Source of the DNA: Neorhizobium tomejilense
GTDB taxonomy: Bacteria > Pseudomonadota > Alphaproteobacteria > Rhizobiales > Rhizobiaceae
Length of the DNA stretch: 64,000 bases
Direction: 5' to 3'
Assembly: GCA_002968845.1 (NCBI GenBank)
Contig: PVBG01000020.1
Span: forward strand, 1-64,000
The notes beneath the pieces were generated by a model. It had not been told where the DNA came from, searched no databases, and was given only the letters and a program-made list of their open reading frames with translations. The translations under genes were made by a program, and so were the position numbers. Of the stretch, positions 7,742 to 15,655 are shown piece after piece (positions within the stretch are counted from its first letter, which is position 1; each line of letters starts with the position of its first letter).

Positions 7742-8089
7742 TCAGGCTGCTACGTCGGCGCGTACGCCGTTCTTGTCTTCGTGAATGATCACTTCGAAAC
7801 CTTCGAAATGCGGGCCCGACAGATATTCGACCTTGCCGCGGTTCTCGCCGGCCTTGGCATGGGCCGCGCGGAACTGTTCCGACTTCGTCCAAGCCTGAAA
7901 GTCCTCGAAGGTTTCCCAGACGGTATGGGATGCGTAGAGGGTGTGATCTTCAGCCTTGGGGCCTTTGAGCATGTGGAATTCGACATAACCGGGCAGCTCC
8001 GCGAGGCGGCCCTGGCGGCCGCGCCAGATGGCCTCGAATGCTTCTTCATAGCCCGGCACGACGCGGAATCGGTTCATCGCGATATACAT
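7742..8089 (-). CDS. IsdG/HmuQ-like haem-degrading monooxygenase
   Basis: A 115-residue ABM-fold protein. Residues N6, W67 and H77 fall at the positions of the Asn-Trp-His triad of IsdG-type haem oxygenases (MYIAMNRF, QAWTK, AAHAKAG). It would open the porphyrin ring in the cytoplasm to release iron. Rhizobial relatives are called HmuQ or HmuD. It is first in an operon with the HutX-like gene and is divergent from hmuT, consistent with joint iron control. No N-terminal signal is present. Confidence 0.85.
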   Translation of the reverse strand: MYIAMNRFRVVPGYEEAFEAIWRGRQGRLAELPGYVEFHMLKGPKAEDHTLYASHTVWETFEDFQAWTKSEQFRAAHAKAGENRGKVEYLSGPHFEGFEVIIHEDKNGVRADVAA

Positions 8090-8161
8090 GGATAGTCCCT
8101 CACTTAAAGTTTCACTTTCGACTCAAGATATCTGCGGCCGGTCCCCTTGAAAAGCCTAAAA

Positions 8162-8184
8162 AACTTGCGTAGTCAACTCAAGTT
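8162..8184. promoter_or_regulatory. Inverted repeat between the divergent haem operons
   Basis: AACTTG and CAAGTT face each other across 11 bases, 70 bases before the hmuT start and 73 bases before the monooxygenase start. The position suits a shared iron- or haem-responsive operator. The sequence does not match a clear Irr box or the TGA-N9-TCA RirA box, so the factor is unknown. Confidence 0.4.
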
Positions 8185-8253
8185 ATCGCCGCCGGCCAGG
8201 CGGACCTGAGGCCCTGTTGCGCCTCGGTTTGGGCAGACAAGGAGCAGAGTATC

Positions 8254-9138
8254 ATGGGGTCTTCCTTTACCTTGAGGGGGCTTTTCGCAGCCGTCCTCGT
8301 GGGCACCGGTCTCGTCGGGGGCGTTGCAGCTGCATCCGACAAGGGCAATCCGGAAGCCAAGCGGATCGTCTCCATCGGCGGCACGATCACCGAGATCCTC
8401 TATGCACTCGGCGCCGAGGACCGGATCGTAGCACGGGACTCGACGAGCTTCTATCCGGATGCGGCCAATTCCAAGCCCGATGTCGGTTACATGCGCGCCC
8501 TGTCTGCGGAGGGCATTCTCGGCCAGAAGCCTGACCTGATCCTGATGGAGGAGGGTTCCGGCCCGCCGCCGGTGATCGAGATCCTGAAGGCCAGCGAAGT
8601 GCCGATGGTCGTCATCCCGACGCCGGCGAAGGTGGATGCGATCGGCAGGAAGATCCGCGATGTGGGTGCGGCGGTCGGGCTTTCCGACAAGGCCGACGCC
8701 CTTGCCGTAAAGACGGAAGACGGACTGAAGAAACTCGCCGCCGACGTTGCCAAGATCCCCGGCCCGAAAAAGAAGGTTCTGTTCGTGCTGTCGCTCGCCA
8801 ATAACCGGGTCATGGCCGGCGGTGCCGACACGGAAGCGGGCGCCGTGATCGAAATGGCCGGCGGTATCAATGCCGCGCCGACGATCAACGGCTACAAGCC
8901 GCTTGCCGACGAAGCCGTCATCGCCACCAAGCCGGATGTCGTGCTCTCCATGTCGCGCGGCGACCACACGATCACGCCGGAACAGGTTTTTGCGATACCG
9001 TCGATGCAGACGACGCCGGCTGCCGCCAACAAGGCGCTGGTCACCATGGATGGCCTGCTGCTTCTCGGTTTTGGCCCGCGTACGCCGGAGGCCGCCCGCT
9101 CGCTCGCGGCCCGGATCTATCCGGGGGCGATCAACTGA
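8254..9138 (+). CDS. hmuT: Haem ABC transporter periplasmic binding protein HmuT
   Basis: Periplasmic haemin-binding protein that delivers haem to HmuUV. The 294-residue protein has a Sec signal peptide (about 1-27, cleaved after VAAAS), then the class III binding-protein fold starting RIVSIGGTITEILYALG. A conserved Tyr in SFYPDAANSKPDVGYMRAL and the GGINAAPTINGYKPLADEAVI segment are typical of HmuT. AAGGAGCAGAG precedes ATG. The stop overlaps the hmuU start by one base. It is divergent from the haem degradation operon. Confidence 0.92.
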   Translation: MGSSFTLRGLFAAVLVGTGLVGGVAAASDKGNPEAKRIVSIGGTITEILYALGAEDRIVARDSTSFYPDAANSKPDVGYMRALSAEGILGQKPDLILMEEGSGPPPVIEILKASEVPMVVIPTPAKVDAIGRKIRDVGAAVGLSDKADALAVKTEDGLKKLAADVAKIPGPKKKVLFVLSLANNRVMAGGADTEAGAVIEMAGGINAAPTINGYKPLADEAVIATKPDVVLSMSRGDHTITPEQVFAIPSMQTTPAAANKALVTMDGLLLLGFGPRTPEAARSLAARIYPGAIN

Positions 9139-10226
9139 TGATGAAGGCGCTGGCGATGCCCTTCCGCGTTGCCGCCGATGGAGACCGGACGCGCCAGGGC
9201 GTCGTCGTGCTTTTTCTGCTGGCGGTGATGCTGTTTGTCGCGTGCCTGCTTTCGCTCGGCATCGGCCCGACGGGCGTCGGCCTGCGTGATCTCTGGACCT
9301 ACGCGACCGGTAACAGCGCCAGCCTTTCGACCCAGGACCGGGTGATCCTCGAGGCGGTCCGGTTGCCGCGCACCGCGCTCGGCCTTCTGGTCGGGGCCGG
9401 GCTTGCCGTCTCCGGCGCGATGATGCAGGGCCTGTTCCGCAATCCGCTCGCAGATCCCGGCATTGTCGGGGTCACTTCCGGCGCGGGACTTGCCGCCGTT
9501 GCGGCGATCGTGCTCGGCAACGGCATTCTGGCGCCGGTCGCCATGGTGCTCGGCAACCAGTTCCTGCCGCTGATGGCCTTCTTCGGCGGTCTTTTCAACA
9601 CCTGGGCGCTCTACATCATCGCCACCCGCGACGGGCGGACCTCGACGACGACACTGATCCTGTCGGGCATCGCGATCGGCGCGCTTTCGGCGGCGCTCAT
9701 GGGCCTGCTGATCGTCATGGCCGACGACCGGCAGCTGCGCGACATCACCTTCTGGAACCTCGGCTCGCTCGGGGGCGCCACGTTCGGCCGGGTATTGTCC
9801 ATTCTGCCTTTCGTCAGCGCGGTGATGGTGATCATGCCCTTCGTGGCGCGCGGGCTCGACGCGCTGGTGCTCGGCGATGCGGCCGCGTTCCATATGGGGA
9901 TACCGGTGCAGCGGCTGAAGAAGATCGTCATCGTCGCCGTCGCCGCCGCCTGCGGCTCGACCGTCGCCGTCGCCGGCTCGATCGGTTTTGTCGGCATCGT
10001 CGTGCCGCATCTGCTGCGCCTCGTCATGGGGCCGTCGCACCGCTTCCTGCTGCCGGGTTCGGCGCTCGGCGGTGGGGCGCTGCTGCTGGTCGCCGACAGC
10101 GTCGCGCGCACGGTCGCCGCTCCGGCGGAACTGCCGATCGGCGTCATCACCGCGTTGTTCGGCGCTCCGGTCCTCCTCTTCCTGCTGCTGGGTAAAAACG
10201 GCATCACCACGCGGGACATGCCATGA
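9138..10226 (+). CDS. hmuU: Haem ABC transporter permease HmuU
   Basis: Inner-membrane FecCD/BtuC-type permease, 362 residues, about nine to ten hydrophobic segments. Typical family pieces are RLPRTALGLLVGAGLAVSGAMMQGLFRNPLADPGIVG (about residues 75-111) and the cytoplasmic coupling helix region GFVGIVVPHLLRL. It forms the translocation pore with the ATPase HmuV. It overlaps hmuT by one base (TGATG) and hmuV by four (ATGA), so all three genes are translationally coupled. Confidence 0.93.
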   Translation: MMKALAMPFRVAADGDRTRQGVVVLFLLAVMLFVACLLSLGIGPTGVGLRDLWTYATGNSASLSTQDRVILEAVRLPRTALGLLVGAGLAVSGAMMQGLFRNPLADPGIVGVTSGAGLAAVAAIVLGNGILAPVAMVLGNQFLPLMAFFGGLFNTWALYIIATRDGRTSTTTLILSGIAIGALSAALMGLLIVMADDRQLRDITFWNLGSLGGATFGRVLSILPFVSAVMVIMPFVARGLDALVLGDAAAFHMGIPVQRLKKIVIVAVAAACGSTVAVAGSIGFVGIVVPHLLRLVMGPSHRFLLPGSALGGGALLLVADSVARTVAAPAELPIGVITALFGAPVLLFLLLGKNGITTRDMP

Positions 10227-11005
10227 TTTCCGCCGAACACATCACCGTCACTCGCTCGGGCCGCAAACTGCTCGACAATGTCGGCCTCGATCTCCAAGCG
10301 GGGCGTTTCACCGTCGTCATCGGTCCGAACGGCGCCGGCAAATCGACGCTGATGAAGGTGATCTCCGGAGAGATGAAACCCGATGCCGGTTTCGTCAGCT
10401 ATCACGGCACCAGGGTCGACCTCTGCCAGCCGGTCGAACTTGCCAAGTGCCGGGCGGTATTGCCTCAGGCGACGCAACTCGCCTTTCCGTTCACCGCGCT
10501 CGAAATCGTCCGAATGGGCGCTGTCGCGCAAGGGGGCCTCAATCCGACCGAGCAGGCACGCCAAGCCTTGTCACGCGTGGGCTTGCGCGGCTTCGAAAGC
10601 CGGCCCTATCCATCGCTGTCGGGCGGCGAGCAGCAGCGGGTGCAGTTCGCACGCGCACTCGCGCAGGTGCCGCAGCCGGTCGCGGACGGCGTTCCGCGGG
10701 CTCTGTTCCTCGACGAGCCGACTGCCAGCCTCGACCTCGGACACCAAATCTCGGTGCTGGAAATCGCCCGCGACTTCGCCAATGCCGGCGGGATCGTGCT
10801 CGCCATCCTGCACGACCTCAACCTGGCTGCCGAGTTCGCCGACCATCTCGTGGTGCTGAACCACGGCCGGGTGGTGGCGGAAGGCGCCTGCACGGAAACG
10901 GTGAACGACGAGATCATCGCCAGCGTCTACGGCATCGCCGGCGCCGTCGGCCGCCTGCCGGCAGCCCACATCCCCTACGTATTGCCGCAATCGCGGCACC
11001 GCTGA
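10223..11005 (+). CDS. hmuV: Haem ABC transporter ATP-binding protein HmuV
   Basis: Cytoplasmic ATPase of the haem importer, 260 residues. Walker A is GPNGAGKS (about 34-41), the Q-loop is LPQATQL, the ABC signature is LSGGEQQRVQFARAL, Walker B is LFLDEPTASLD and the switch His lies in LHDLNLAAEF. It overlaps hmuU by four bases and ends the hmuTUV operon. No terminator is visible in the 12 bases before the convergent DUF454 gene. Confidence 0.94.
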   Translation: MISAEHITVTRSGRKLLDNVGLDLQAGRFTVVIGPNGAGKSTLMKVISGEMKPDAGFVSYHGTRVDLCQPVELAKCRAVLPQATQLAFPFTALEIVRMGAVAQGGLNPTEQARQALSRVGLRGFESRPYPSLSGGEQQRVQFARALAQVPQPVADGVPRALFLDEPTASLDLGHQISVLEIARDFANAGGIVLAILHDLNLAAEFADHLVVLNHGRVVAEGACTETVNDEIIASVYGIAGAVGRLPAAHIPYVLPQSRHR

Positions 11006-11017
11006 ACGATTGGATGG

Positions 11018-11374
11018 TCAGGTATCCGGGCGGGTGACGATGAAGGTCGCCGAGCCGAGCATGACCGCTGCCACCAGCGCCGCCCGCCACAACGGCGGCG
11101 AGGTGCCGAACCAGAACATTGCATAACTCACCGCCATCAGCGAAATGGCGGCGATCTTCGCCTTCCGCGCGATCGCGCCCTTTTCCCGCCAGCTGCGCAG
11201 CGACGGCCCGAATTTCGGGTGCTCGAGCAACCATGCCTCCAGCCGCGGCGAGGAGCGGGCGAAACAGGCAACTGCCAGCAGGAGAAACGGAGTGGTGGGC
11301 AGGACAGGCAGGAACGCGCCGACAATGCCGATTGCGACGAACAGCCATCCGAGGGCGAGAAAGAGAAGACGCAT
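11018..11374 (-). CDS. DUF454 (YbaN-like) inner-membrane protein
   Basis: A 118-residue protein with three hydrophobic stretches and the family hallmark GAFLPVLPTTPFLLLAVACFARSS (about 20-43), followed by a basic cytoplasmic loop (RSWREKGAIARKAK). This is the DUF454/YbaN pattern. Its cellular role is not established. It starts 22 bases after the antitoxin stop on the same strand and may be partly co-transcribed with the toxin-antitoxin module. Confidence 0.85.
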   Translation of the reverse strand: MRLLFLALGWLFVAIGIVGAFLPVLPTTPFLLLAVACFARSSPRLEAWLLEHPKFGPSLRSWREKGAIARKAKIAAISLMAVSYAMFWFGTSPPLWRAALVAAVMLGSATFIVTRPDT

Positions 11375-11395
11375 GAAAGCTCTTAAATGAAAAGT

Positions 11396-11719
11396 TTAGG
11401 CCAACATCTGAAGACCATGTTTGCGCACGATGTCCAGAAGTTTCAGCGCGGGCCCACTGGGGCGTTTCGCGCCGGTCTCCCACTTCTGGACGGTCGATTC
11501 GCTGGTGTTGAGGTAACGGGCAAAGACCGGCTGGCTGACGTGATTGCCCTCCCGCAAGGCCTTGATCTCCTCAGGTCCAAGTTCCACCGGTACCGAAAGG
11601 CAGGTCTCGTCAAAGGTCCGCATCGTTTCCTTGTCGATCGTGCCGGCTTCGTACATGCCTTCCACGGCGCTATGGATCGCCTCGAAAGCATCGCTCTTGA
11701 ATTTCCGGTTAGTTGCCAT
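11396..11719 (-). CDS. XRE-family antitoxin of a toxin-first module
   Basis: A 107-residue protein with a helix-turn-helix near residues 63-97 (VSQPVFARYLNTSESTVQKWE), the pattern of HigA2/MqsA-like antitoxins that also act as autorepressors. The N-terminal part would wrap the toxin. It overlaps the toxin gene by 11 bases (ATGGCAACTAA), so translation is coupled. It would bind the palindrome in the module's promoter at 12078-12092. Confidence 0.85.
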   Translation of the reverse strand: MATNRKFKSDAFEAIHSAVEGMYEAGTIDKETMRTFDETCLSVPVELGPEEIKALREGNHVSQPVFARYLNTSESTVQKWETGAKRPSGPALKLLDIVRKHGLQMLA

Positions 11720-12068
11720 TGCAAATCTCCACCAGTGCGCCGCTCTTCAGTTCCGCATCCAAAGCAGCGGGCGTCTTCCTGCGGTAAAGCTCGGCCAGTT
11801 TGCGGAAAGCCCCCAGCTCGTCATCATCGATATTGGCCCGATCCTGTTTGGCGAATAGATAGGCATAGACCCAGAACTCGCCCGCTTTTGCCAGAATGAT
11901 CGACCGGTGCCGGTTGTCGTTGAGGCGTTTCTTGAACACGCCGCCGCCGAGGTCCTCCGCCTGGCCCAGAGCAACCTGAGCAATGGCGTTGCAAAGCTCG
12001 CGATCCGATACCCGGGCTTTCTTTGCCGCTTTGGCAAACCACGCAGTTTTGAACACCCGGCCGCTCAT
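11709..12068 (-). CDS. RelE-type toxin (DUF1044-like)
   Basis: A 119-residue basic protein with VFKTAWFAKAAKKARVSD, LGGGVFKKRL and EFWVYAYLFAKQDRANI, matching the RelE subgroup once called DUF1044, probable ribosome-dependent mRNA interferases. I choose ATG 12068, although an in-frame GTG lies at 12083. That GTG falls inside the operator palindrome and upstream of the expected transcription start. No Shine-Dalgarno precedes ATG 12068. The gene is first in the operon, the reverse of classical relBE order. Confidence 0.82.
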   Translation of the reverse strand: MSGRVFKTAWFAKAAKKARVSDRELCNAIAQVALGQAEDLGGGVFKKRLNDNRHRSIILAKAGEFWVYAYLFAKQDRANIDDDELGAFRKLAELYRRKTPAALDAELKSGALVEICNGN

Positions 12069-12073
12069 GATTT

Positions 12074-12102
12074 GATATAGCACTGGGTGCTATGCTTTTC
12101 AA
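12074..12102 (-). promoter_or_regulatory. Promoter and operator of the first toxin-antitoxin module
   Basis: On the minus strand a -35 TTGAAA (12097-12102) and a -10 TATATC (12074-12079) are 17 bases apart. The perfect palindrome TAGCAC-CCA-GTGCTA (12078-12092) fills the spacer and touches the -10, the expected place for an autorepressor. Only five bases separate the -10 from the toxin ATG, so the transcript should begin at or next to the start codon. Confidence 0.6.
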
Positions 12103-12174
12103 TGCGGCTTGGTGCTGGCTTTTCGGCCGCCGCCGGTTATAGTGCCGCCGGCTTCAATAACCGCAGGGGAAATG

Positions 12175-13164
12175 ATGTCAGTAAAGAAAGTACTCGTGGT
12201 CGGCGGGGCCGGCTATATCGGCTCCCATACGTGCCTGGTGCTCGCCGAGCGAGGTTATCAGCCGATCGTCTTCGACAATCTCTCCAACGGGCATGCGGAA
12301 TTCGTGCGCTGGGGTGAGCTGGAACAGGGCGATATCCGCGATCGTGCCCGGCTCGACGAGGTGTTTGCCAAACACAAGCCGGACGCGGTGCTGCATTTCG
12401 CGGCACTGATCGAGGTGGGTGAATCGGTCAAGAACCCGGTGGCCTTCTACGACAACAATGTGATCGGCGCGCTGACGCTGCTGTCGGCGGCGATCGATGC
12501 GGGTGTGAAAGCCTTCGTGTTTTCCTCGACCTGCGCCACTTACGGCCTGCCGGACCGCGTGCCGATGGACGAGACCCACAAACAGGCGCCGATCAATCCG
12601 TACGGCCGCACCAAATTCATCGTCGAGCAGGCGCTGAAGGACTATGGCACCTACAAGGACCTGAAGTCGGTCATGCTGCGCTATTTCAATGCCGCCGGCG
12701 CCGATTTCGAGGGCCGGGTCGGCGAGTGGCACACGCCTGAGACCCATGCCATTCCGCTCGCGATCGAGGCGGCGCTTGGCCGTCGCCAGGGTTTCAAGGT
12801 CTTCGGGGACGATTACGACACCCGCGACGGCACCTGCGTGCGCGACTATATCCACGTGCTCGATCTGGCCGACGCGCATGTGCGGGCGGTCGATTATCTT
12901 CTCGCAGGCGGGGAGACGGTGGAGCTCAACCTCGGCACCGGCACCGGCACGACGGTGAAGGAACTGCTCGCGGCGATCTCGGCGGTTTCCGGAAAACCGT
13001 TCCCGGTGGAATATACCGGCCGGCGCGAAGGCGATTCCACCTCGCTGGTCGCCAATAACGACAAGGCGCGGGCGGTGCTCGGCTGGGAGCCGAAATACAG
13101 CCTGAACGATATTATCCGTTCCGCCTGGGACTGGCATTCCCGCTCCAACCATCATGTGATCTGA
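12175..13164 (+). CDS. galE: UDP-glucose 4-epimerase
   Basis: Extended short-chain dehydrogenase that interconverts UDP-glucose and UDP-galactose, needed for galactose-containing surface polysaccharides. The 329-residue protein shows the NAD motif GGAGYIGSH (10-18), SSTCATYG with the catalytic Ser/Thr, the active-site pair in NPYGRTKF and substrate-binding motif [10 protein letters not shown] choose ATG 12175 because CAGGGGAA lies at correct spacing; ATG 12172 is too close. The ung gene follows 11 bases after it. Confidence 0.92.
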   Translation: MSVKKVLVVGGAGYIGSHTCLVLAERGYQPIVFDNLSNGHAEFVRWGELEQGDIRDRARLDEVFAKHKPDAVLHFAALIEVGESVKNPVAFYDNNVIGALTLLSAAIDAGVKAFVFSSTCATYGLPDRVPMDETHKQAPINPYGRTKFIVEQALKDYGTYKDLKSVMLRYFNAAGADFEGRVGEWHTPETHAIPLAIEAALGRRQGFKVFGDDYDTRDGTCVRDYIHVLDLADAHVRAVDYLLAGGETVELNLGTGTGTTVKELLAAISAVSGKPFPVEYTGRREGDSTSLVANNDKARAVLGWEPKYSLNDIIRSAWDWHSRSNHHVI

Positions 13165-13175
13165 AGGGCCAAGAC

Positions 13176-13868
13176 ATGGCGGAAGGCGAGGTCAAGCTCG
13201 AGGAAAGCTGGAAACATGCGCTCGGGCCTGAGTTTTCCAACCCGTATATGAGCGAATTGCGCCGCTTCCTCGTTGCCGAAAAGGAAGCGGGCAAACGCGT
13301 CTTCCCGAAGGGCTCGGAATATTTCCGCGCGCTCGATCTGACCCCGCTCGACGAGGTGAAGGTCGTGATCCTCGGCCAGGATCCCTATCACGGCTTCGGC
13401 CAGGCGCATGGGCTTTGCTTCAGCGTTCGTCCGGGCGTGCGCGTCCCGCCGTCGCTCGTCAACATCTACAAGGAGATGGAGACGGATCTCGGCATTCCGC
13501 CGGCCAGGCACGGATGCCTCGAACATTGGGCGGAACAGGGCGTCCTGCTCCTGAACAGTGTGTTGACGGTCGAGGAGGCGAGGGCCGCCTCGCATCAGGG
13601 CAAGGGCTGGGAACGGTTCACCGATGCGGTGATCCGGGCTGTCAACGACGAGTGCGACGGTGTCGTCTTCATCCTGTGGGGCTCCTATGCCCAGAAGAAG
13701 GCGGCGTTTGTTGACCAGCAGCGCCATCTGGTGATCAAGTCGGCCCATCCGTCGCCGCTTTCCGCGCATAACGGCTTTCTGGGCTCGCGGCCGTTTTCCA
13801 AGGCGAATACCTATCTGCAGTCGATCGGCAAGGATCCGGTCGACTGGCGCCTGCCGGAACAAGCCTAG
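13176..13868 (+). CDS. ung: Uracil-DNA glycosylase
   Basis: Family 1 uracil-DNA glycosylase of base-excision repair, 230 residues. The water-activating motif GQDPYHG has catalytic D69. The uracil pocket is LLLNSVLTV, and the DNA-intercalating [21 protein letters not shown] motif is present near the C-terminus. It starts 11 bases after galE, so the two are probably co-transcribed. No terminator is seen after it, only a ten-base palindrome, ATTGGCCAAT, at 13880-13889. Confidence 0.95.
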   Translation: MAEGEVKLEESWKHALGPEFSNPYMSELRRFLVAEKEAGKRVFPKGSEYFRALDLTPLDEVKVVILGQDPYHGFGQAHGLCFSVRPGVRVPPSLVNIYKEMETDLGIPPARHGCLEHWAEQGVLLLNSVLTVEEARAASHQGKGWERFTDAVIRAVNDECDGVVFILWGSYAQKKAAFVDQQRHLVIKSAHPSPLSAHNGFLGSRPFSKANTYLQSIGKDPVDWRLPEQA

Positions 13869-14011
13869 TTCTGTGAACGATTGGCCAATAGTCGTCTACG
13901 CAGAGTGAACAATGCGTTCGGATGGTCGCGTCTATCCAATTCCCGGTCCTTCCACCATCTTTACCCCAGAACAGCAGGCCGCACAGGCGGTCCGCAGAAA
14001 AGGGGTTTAAA

Positions 14012-14944
14012 ATGCTAGACCAGATCAAGGGCCTCCACCACGTCACGTCGATGGCGGCAAGCGCCAGCACCAACAACAAGTTCTTCACCGACACGCTCGG
14101 CCTTCGTCGGGTCAAGAAGACCGTCAACTTCGACGCTCCGGATGTCTACCATCTCTATTACGGCGACGAGGTCGGTTCTCCCGGCTCGGTGATGACCTAT
14201 TTCCCGTTCCCGCATATCGCCCGCGGCCGTCAGGGCACCGGCGAAGTCGGAACGACGCTCTTCTCGGTTCCTGAAGGCTCGTTCGGTTTCTGGACCGACC
14301 GCCTGACGAAAGCCGGTGCGGAAGGCATCAAGGTCGATACGGCCTTCGGTGAAAACCGCCTGCATTTCGCCGGTCCGGATGGCGACGGGTTCGCGCTCGT
14401 TGAAGTCAAGGATGATGCCCGCAAGCAGTTCATCGGCAACGGCATTGCCGAAGATCATGCGATCCGCGGCTTTCATTCCGCTTCGCTTCGTCTTCGCGAT
14501 GAAGGCGCTACCGCCGAGCTCCTGAAGTTCATGGGCTATCAGCAGATCGACGACAAGGACGGTGTGCTGAGACTTGCCATGCCGGGCGGCAATGGTGCCG
14601 ATGTCATCGACATCGAAACCATGCCGAACATTGCCCACGCCAATCTCGGTGCCGGCTCGGTCCATCACATTGCTTTTGCGGTCGAGAACCGCGCAAAGCA
14701 GCTCGAAGTCCGCAAGGCGCTGATGGATACCGGTTACCAGGTCACCCCGGTCATCGACCGCGATTACTTCTGGGCGATCTATTTCCGCACGCCAGGCGGC
14801 GTGCTGTTCGAAATCGCCACCAACGAACCCGGCTTCGATCGGGACGAGGATACCGCCCATCTCGGCGAGGCCCTGAAGCTGCCCGCGCAGCACGCACATC
14901 TGCGGGCGACGCTCGAACAACATCTCGAACCGCTGGACGCCTAG
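14012..14944 (+). CDS. Ring-cleaving dioxygenase, glyoxalase/VOC fold (MhqO-like)
   Basis: A 310-residue two-domain vicinal-oxygen-chelate protein. Metal ligands are suggested by His in GLHHVTSMA (N-terminal repeat) and VHHIAFAV (C-terminal repeat), plus Glu in LFEIATNEPGF. This resembles the MhqO-like dioxygenases that open hydroquinone- or catechol-type rings. The start at 14012 follows AAAAGGGGTTT. A phospholipase/carboxylesterase gene follows 26 bases later, the same pairing as mhqO/mhqD of quinone detoxification. Exact substrate is not shown. Confidence 0.82.
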   Translation: MLDQIKGLHHVTSMAASASTNNKFFTDTLGLRRVKKTVNFDAPDVYHLYYGDEVGSPGSVMTYFPFPHIARGRQGTGEVGTTLFSVPEGSFGFWTDRLTKAGAEGIKVDTAFGENRLHFAGPDGDGFALVEVKDDARKQFIGNGIAEDHAIRGFHSASLRLRDEGATAELLKFMGYQQIDDKDGVLRLAMPGGNGADVIDIETMPNIAHANLGAGSVHHIAFAVENRAKQLEVRKALMDTGYQVTPVIDRDYFWAIYFRTPGGVLFEIATNEPGFDRDEDTAHLGEALKLPAQHAHLRATLEQHLEPLDA

Positions 14945-14970
14945 TCAGCGCAGCGTCCAAGGAGACCATC

Positions 14971-15585
14971 ATGAGTTACGACAGTTATGTGCACCGGGCG
15001 CGCCCCGGTGCACCTGGAGCGCCGATCCTGTTCGTCTTTCACGGCACCGGCGGCGATGAAAATCAGTTCTTCGAGTTCGGCGGCCGGCTTTTGGCCGGCG
15101 CCACGGTGATCTCGCCGCGCGGCGACATTTCCGAACACGGTGCCGCGCGCTTCTTCCGGCGCAAGGCCGAAGGTGTCTATGATTGCGAGGATCTTGCCCG
15201 GGCGACCGGGCGGATGAGCGAATTCGTCGCCGCCAACCGCGAGCGCTACGGTTCCTCGACCGTGCTCGGCCTCGGTTTTTCCAACGGTGCGAACATTCTT
15301 GCCAATATCATGATCGAGAAGCCCGGCCTGTTCGAGGCGGGCGTGCTGATGCATCCCTTGATCCCGTTCAAGCCTGGGGACCGCAAGGCCGAAGCCAAGG
15401 CCCAGGTTCTGATCACGGCCGGCCAGCAGGACCCGATCAGTTCCATCCAGCAGACCGACGAACTCGCCGACTATTTCAGGCGGCAGGGCGACACGGTGAC
15501 ATTGGAATGGCATGGCGGCGGGCATGAGATCCGCCCGAACGAGATCGAAGCTGCCAAAAAGTTCTTTGCGCCCTATGGCGCCTGA
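14971..15585 (+). CDS. Alpha/beta hydrolase, carboxylesterase/phospholipase type (MhqD-like)
   Basis: A 204-residue serine hydrolase. The nucleophile elbow is GLGFSNGAN, the oxyanion region is FHGTGGDENQF, the Asp lies in TAGQQDPIS and the catalytic His in WHGGGHEI. It has no signal peptide, so it is cytoplasmic. CAAGGAGACC precedes its ATG and it is co-transcribed with the ring-cleaving dioxygenase upstream. Together they suggest aromatic or quinone detoxification. The transcript probably ends at the strong hairpin just downstream. Confidence 0.82.
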   Translation: MSYDSYVHRARPGAPGAPILFVFHGTGGDENQFFEFGGRLLAGATVISPRGDISEHGAARFFRRKAEGVYDCEDLARATGRMSEFVAANRERYGSSTVLGLGFSNGANILANIMIEKPGLFEAGVLMHPLIPFKPGDRKAEAKAQVLITAGQQDPISSIQQTDELADYFRRQGDTVTLEWHGGGHEIRPNEIEAAKKFFAPYGA

Positions 15586-15600
15586 ACGCGACGACGAAAA

Positions 15601-15645
15601 CGCCCGGCGTCAGGCTTGTGAAGGCTGATGCCGGGCGTATTTTTG
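15601..15645 (+). terminator. Rho-independent terminator after the hydrolase gene
   Basis: A 13-base stem (CGCCCGGCGTCAG / CTGATGCCGGGCG, one G-T pair) is followed by TATTTTT. It ends the dioxygenase-hydrolase transcript 15 bases after the stop codon. Confidence 0.88.
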
Positions 15646-15655
15646 CGGGCGCTTT

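Noticed and set aside
8100-8253. Irr or RirA box in the haem gap
   Set aside because: Partial TGA-N9-type matches occur but neither half is exact; only the AACTTG/CAAGTT repeat is kept as a candidate.
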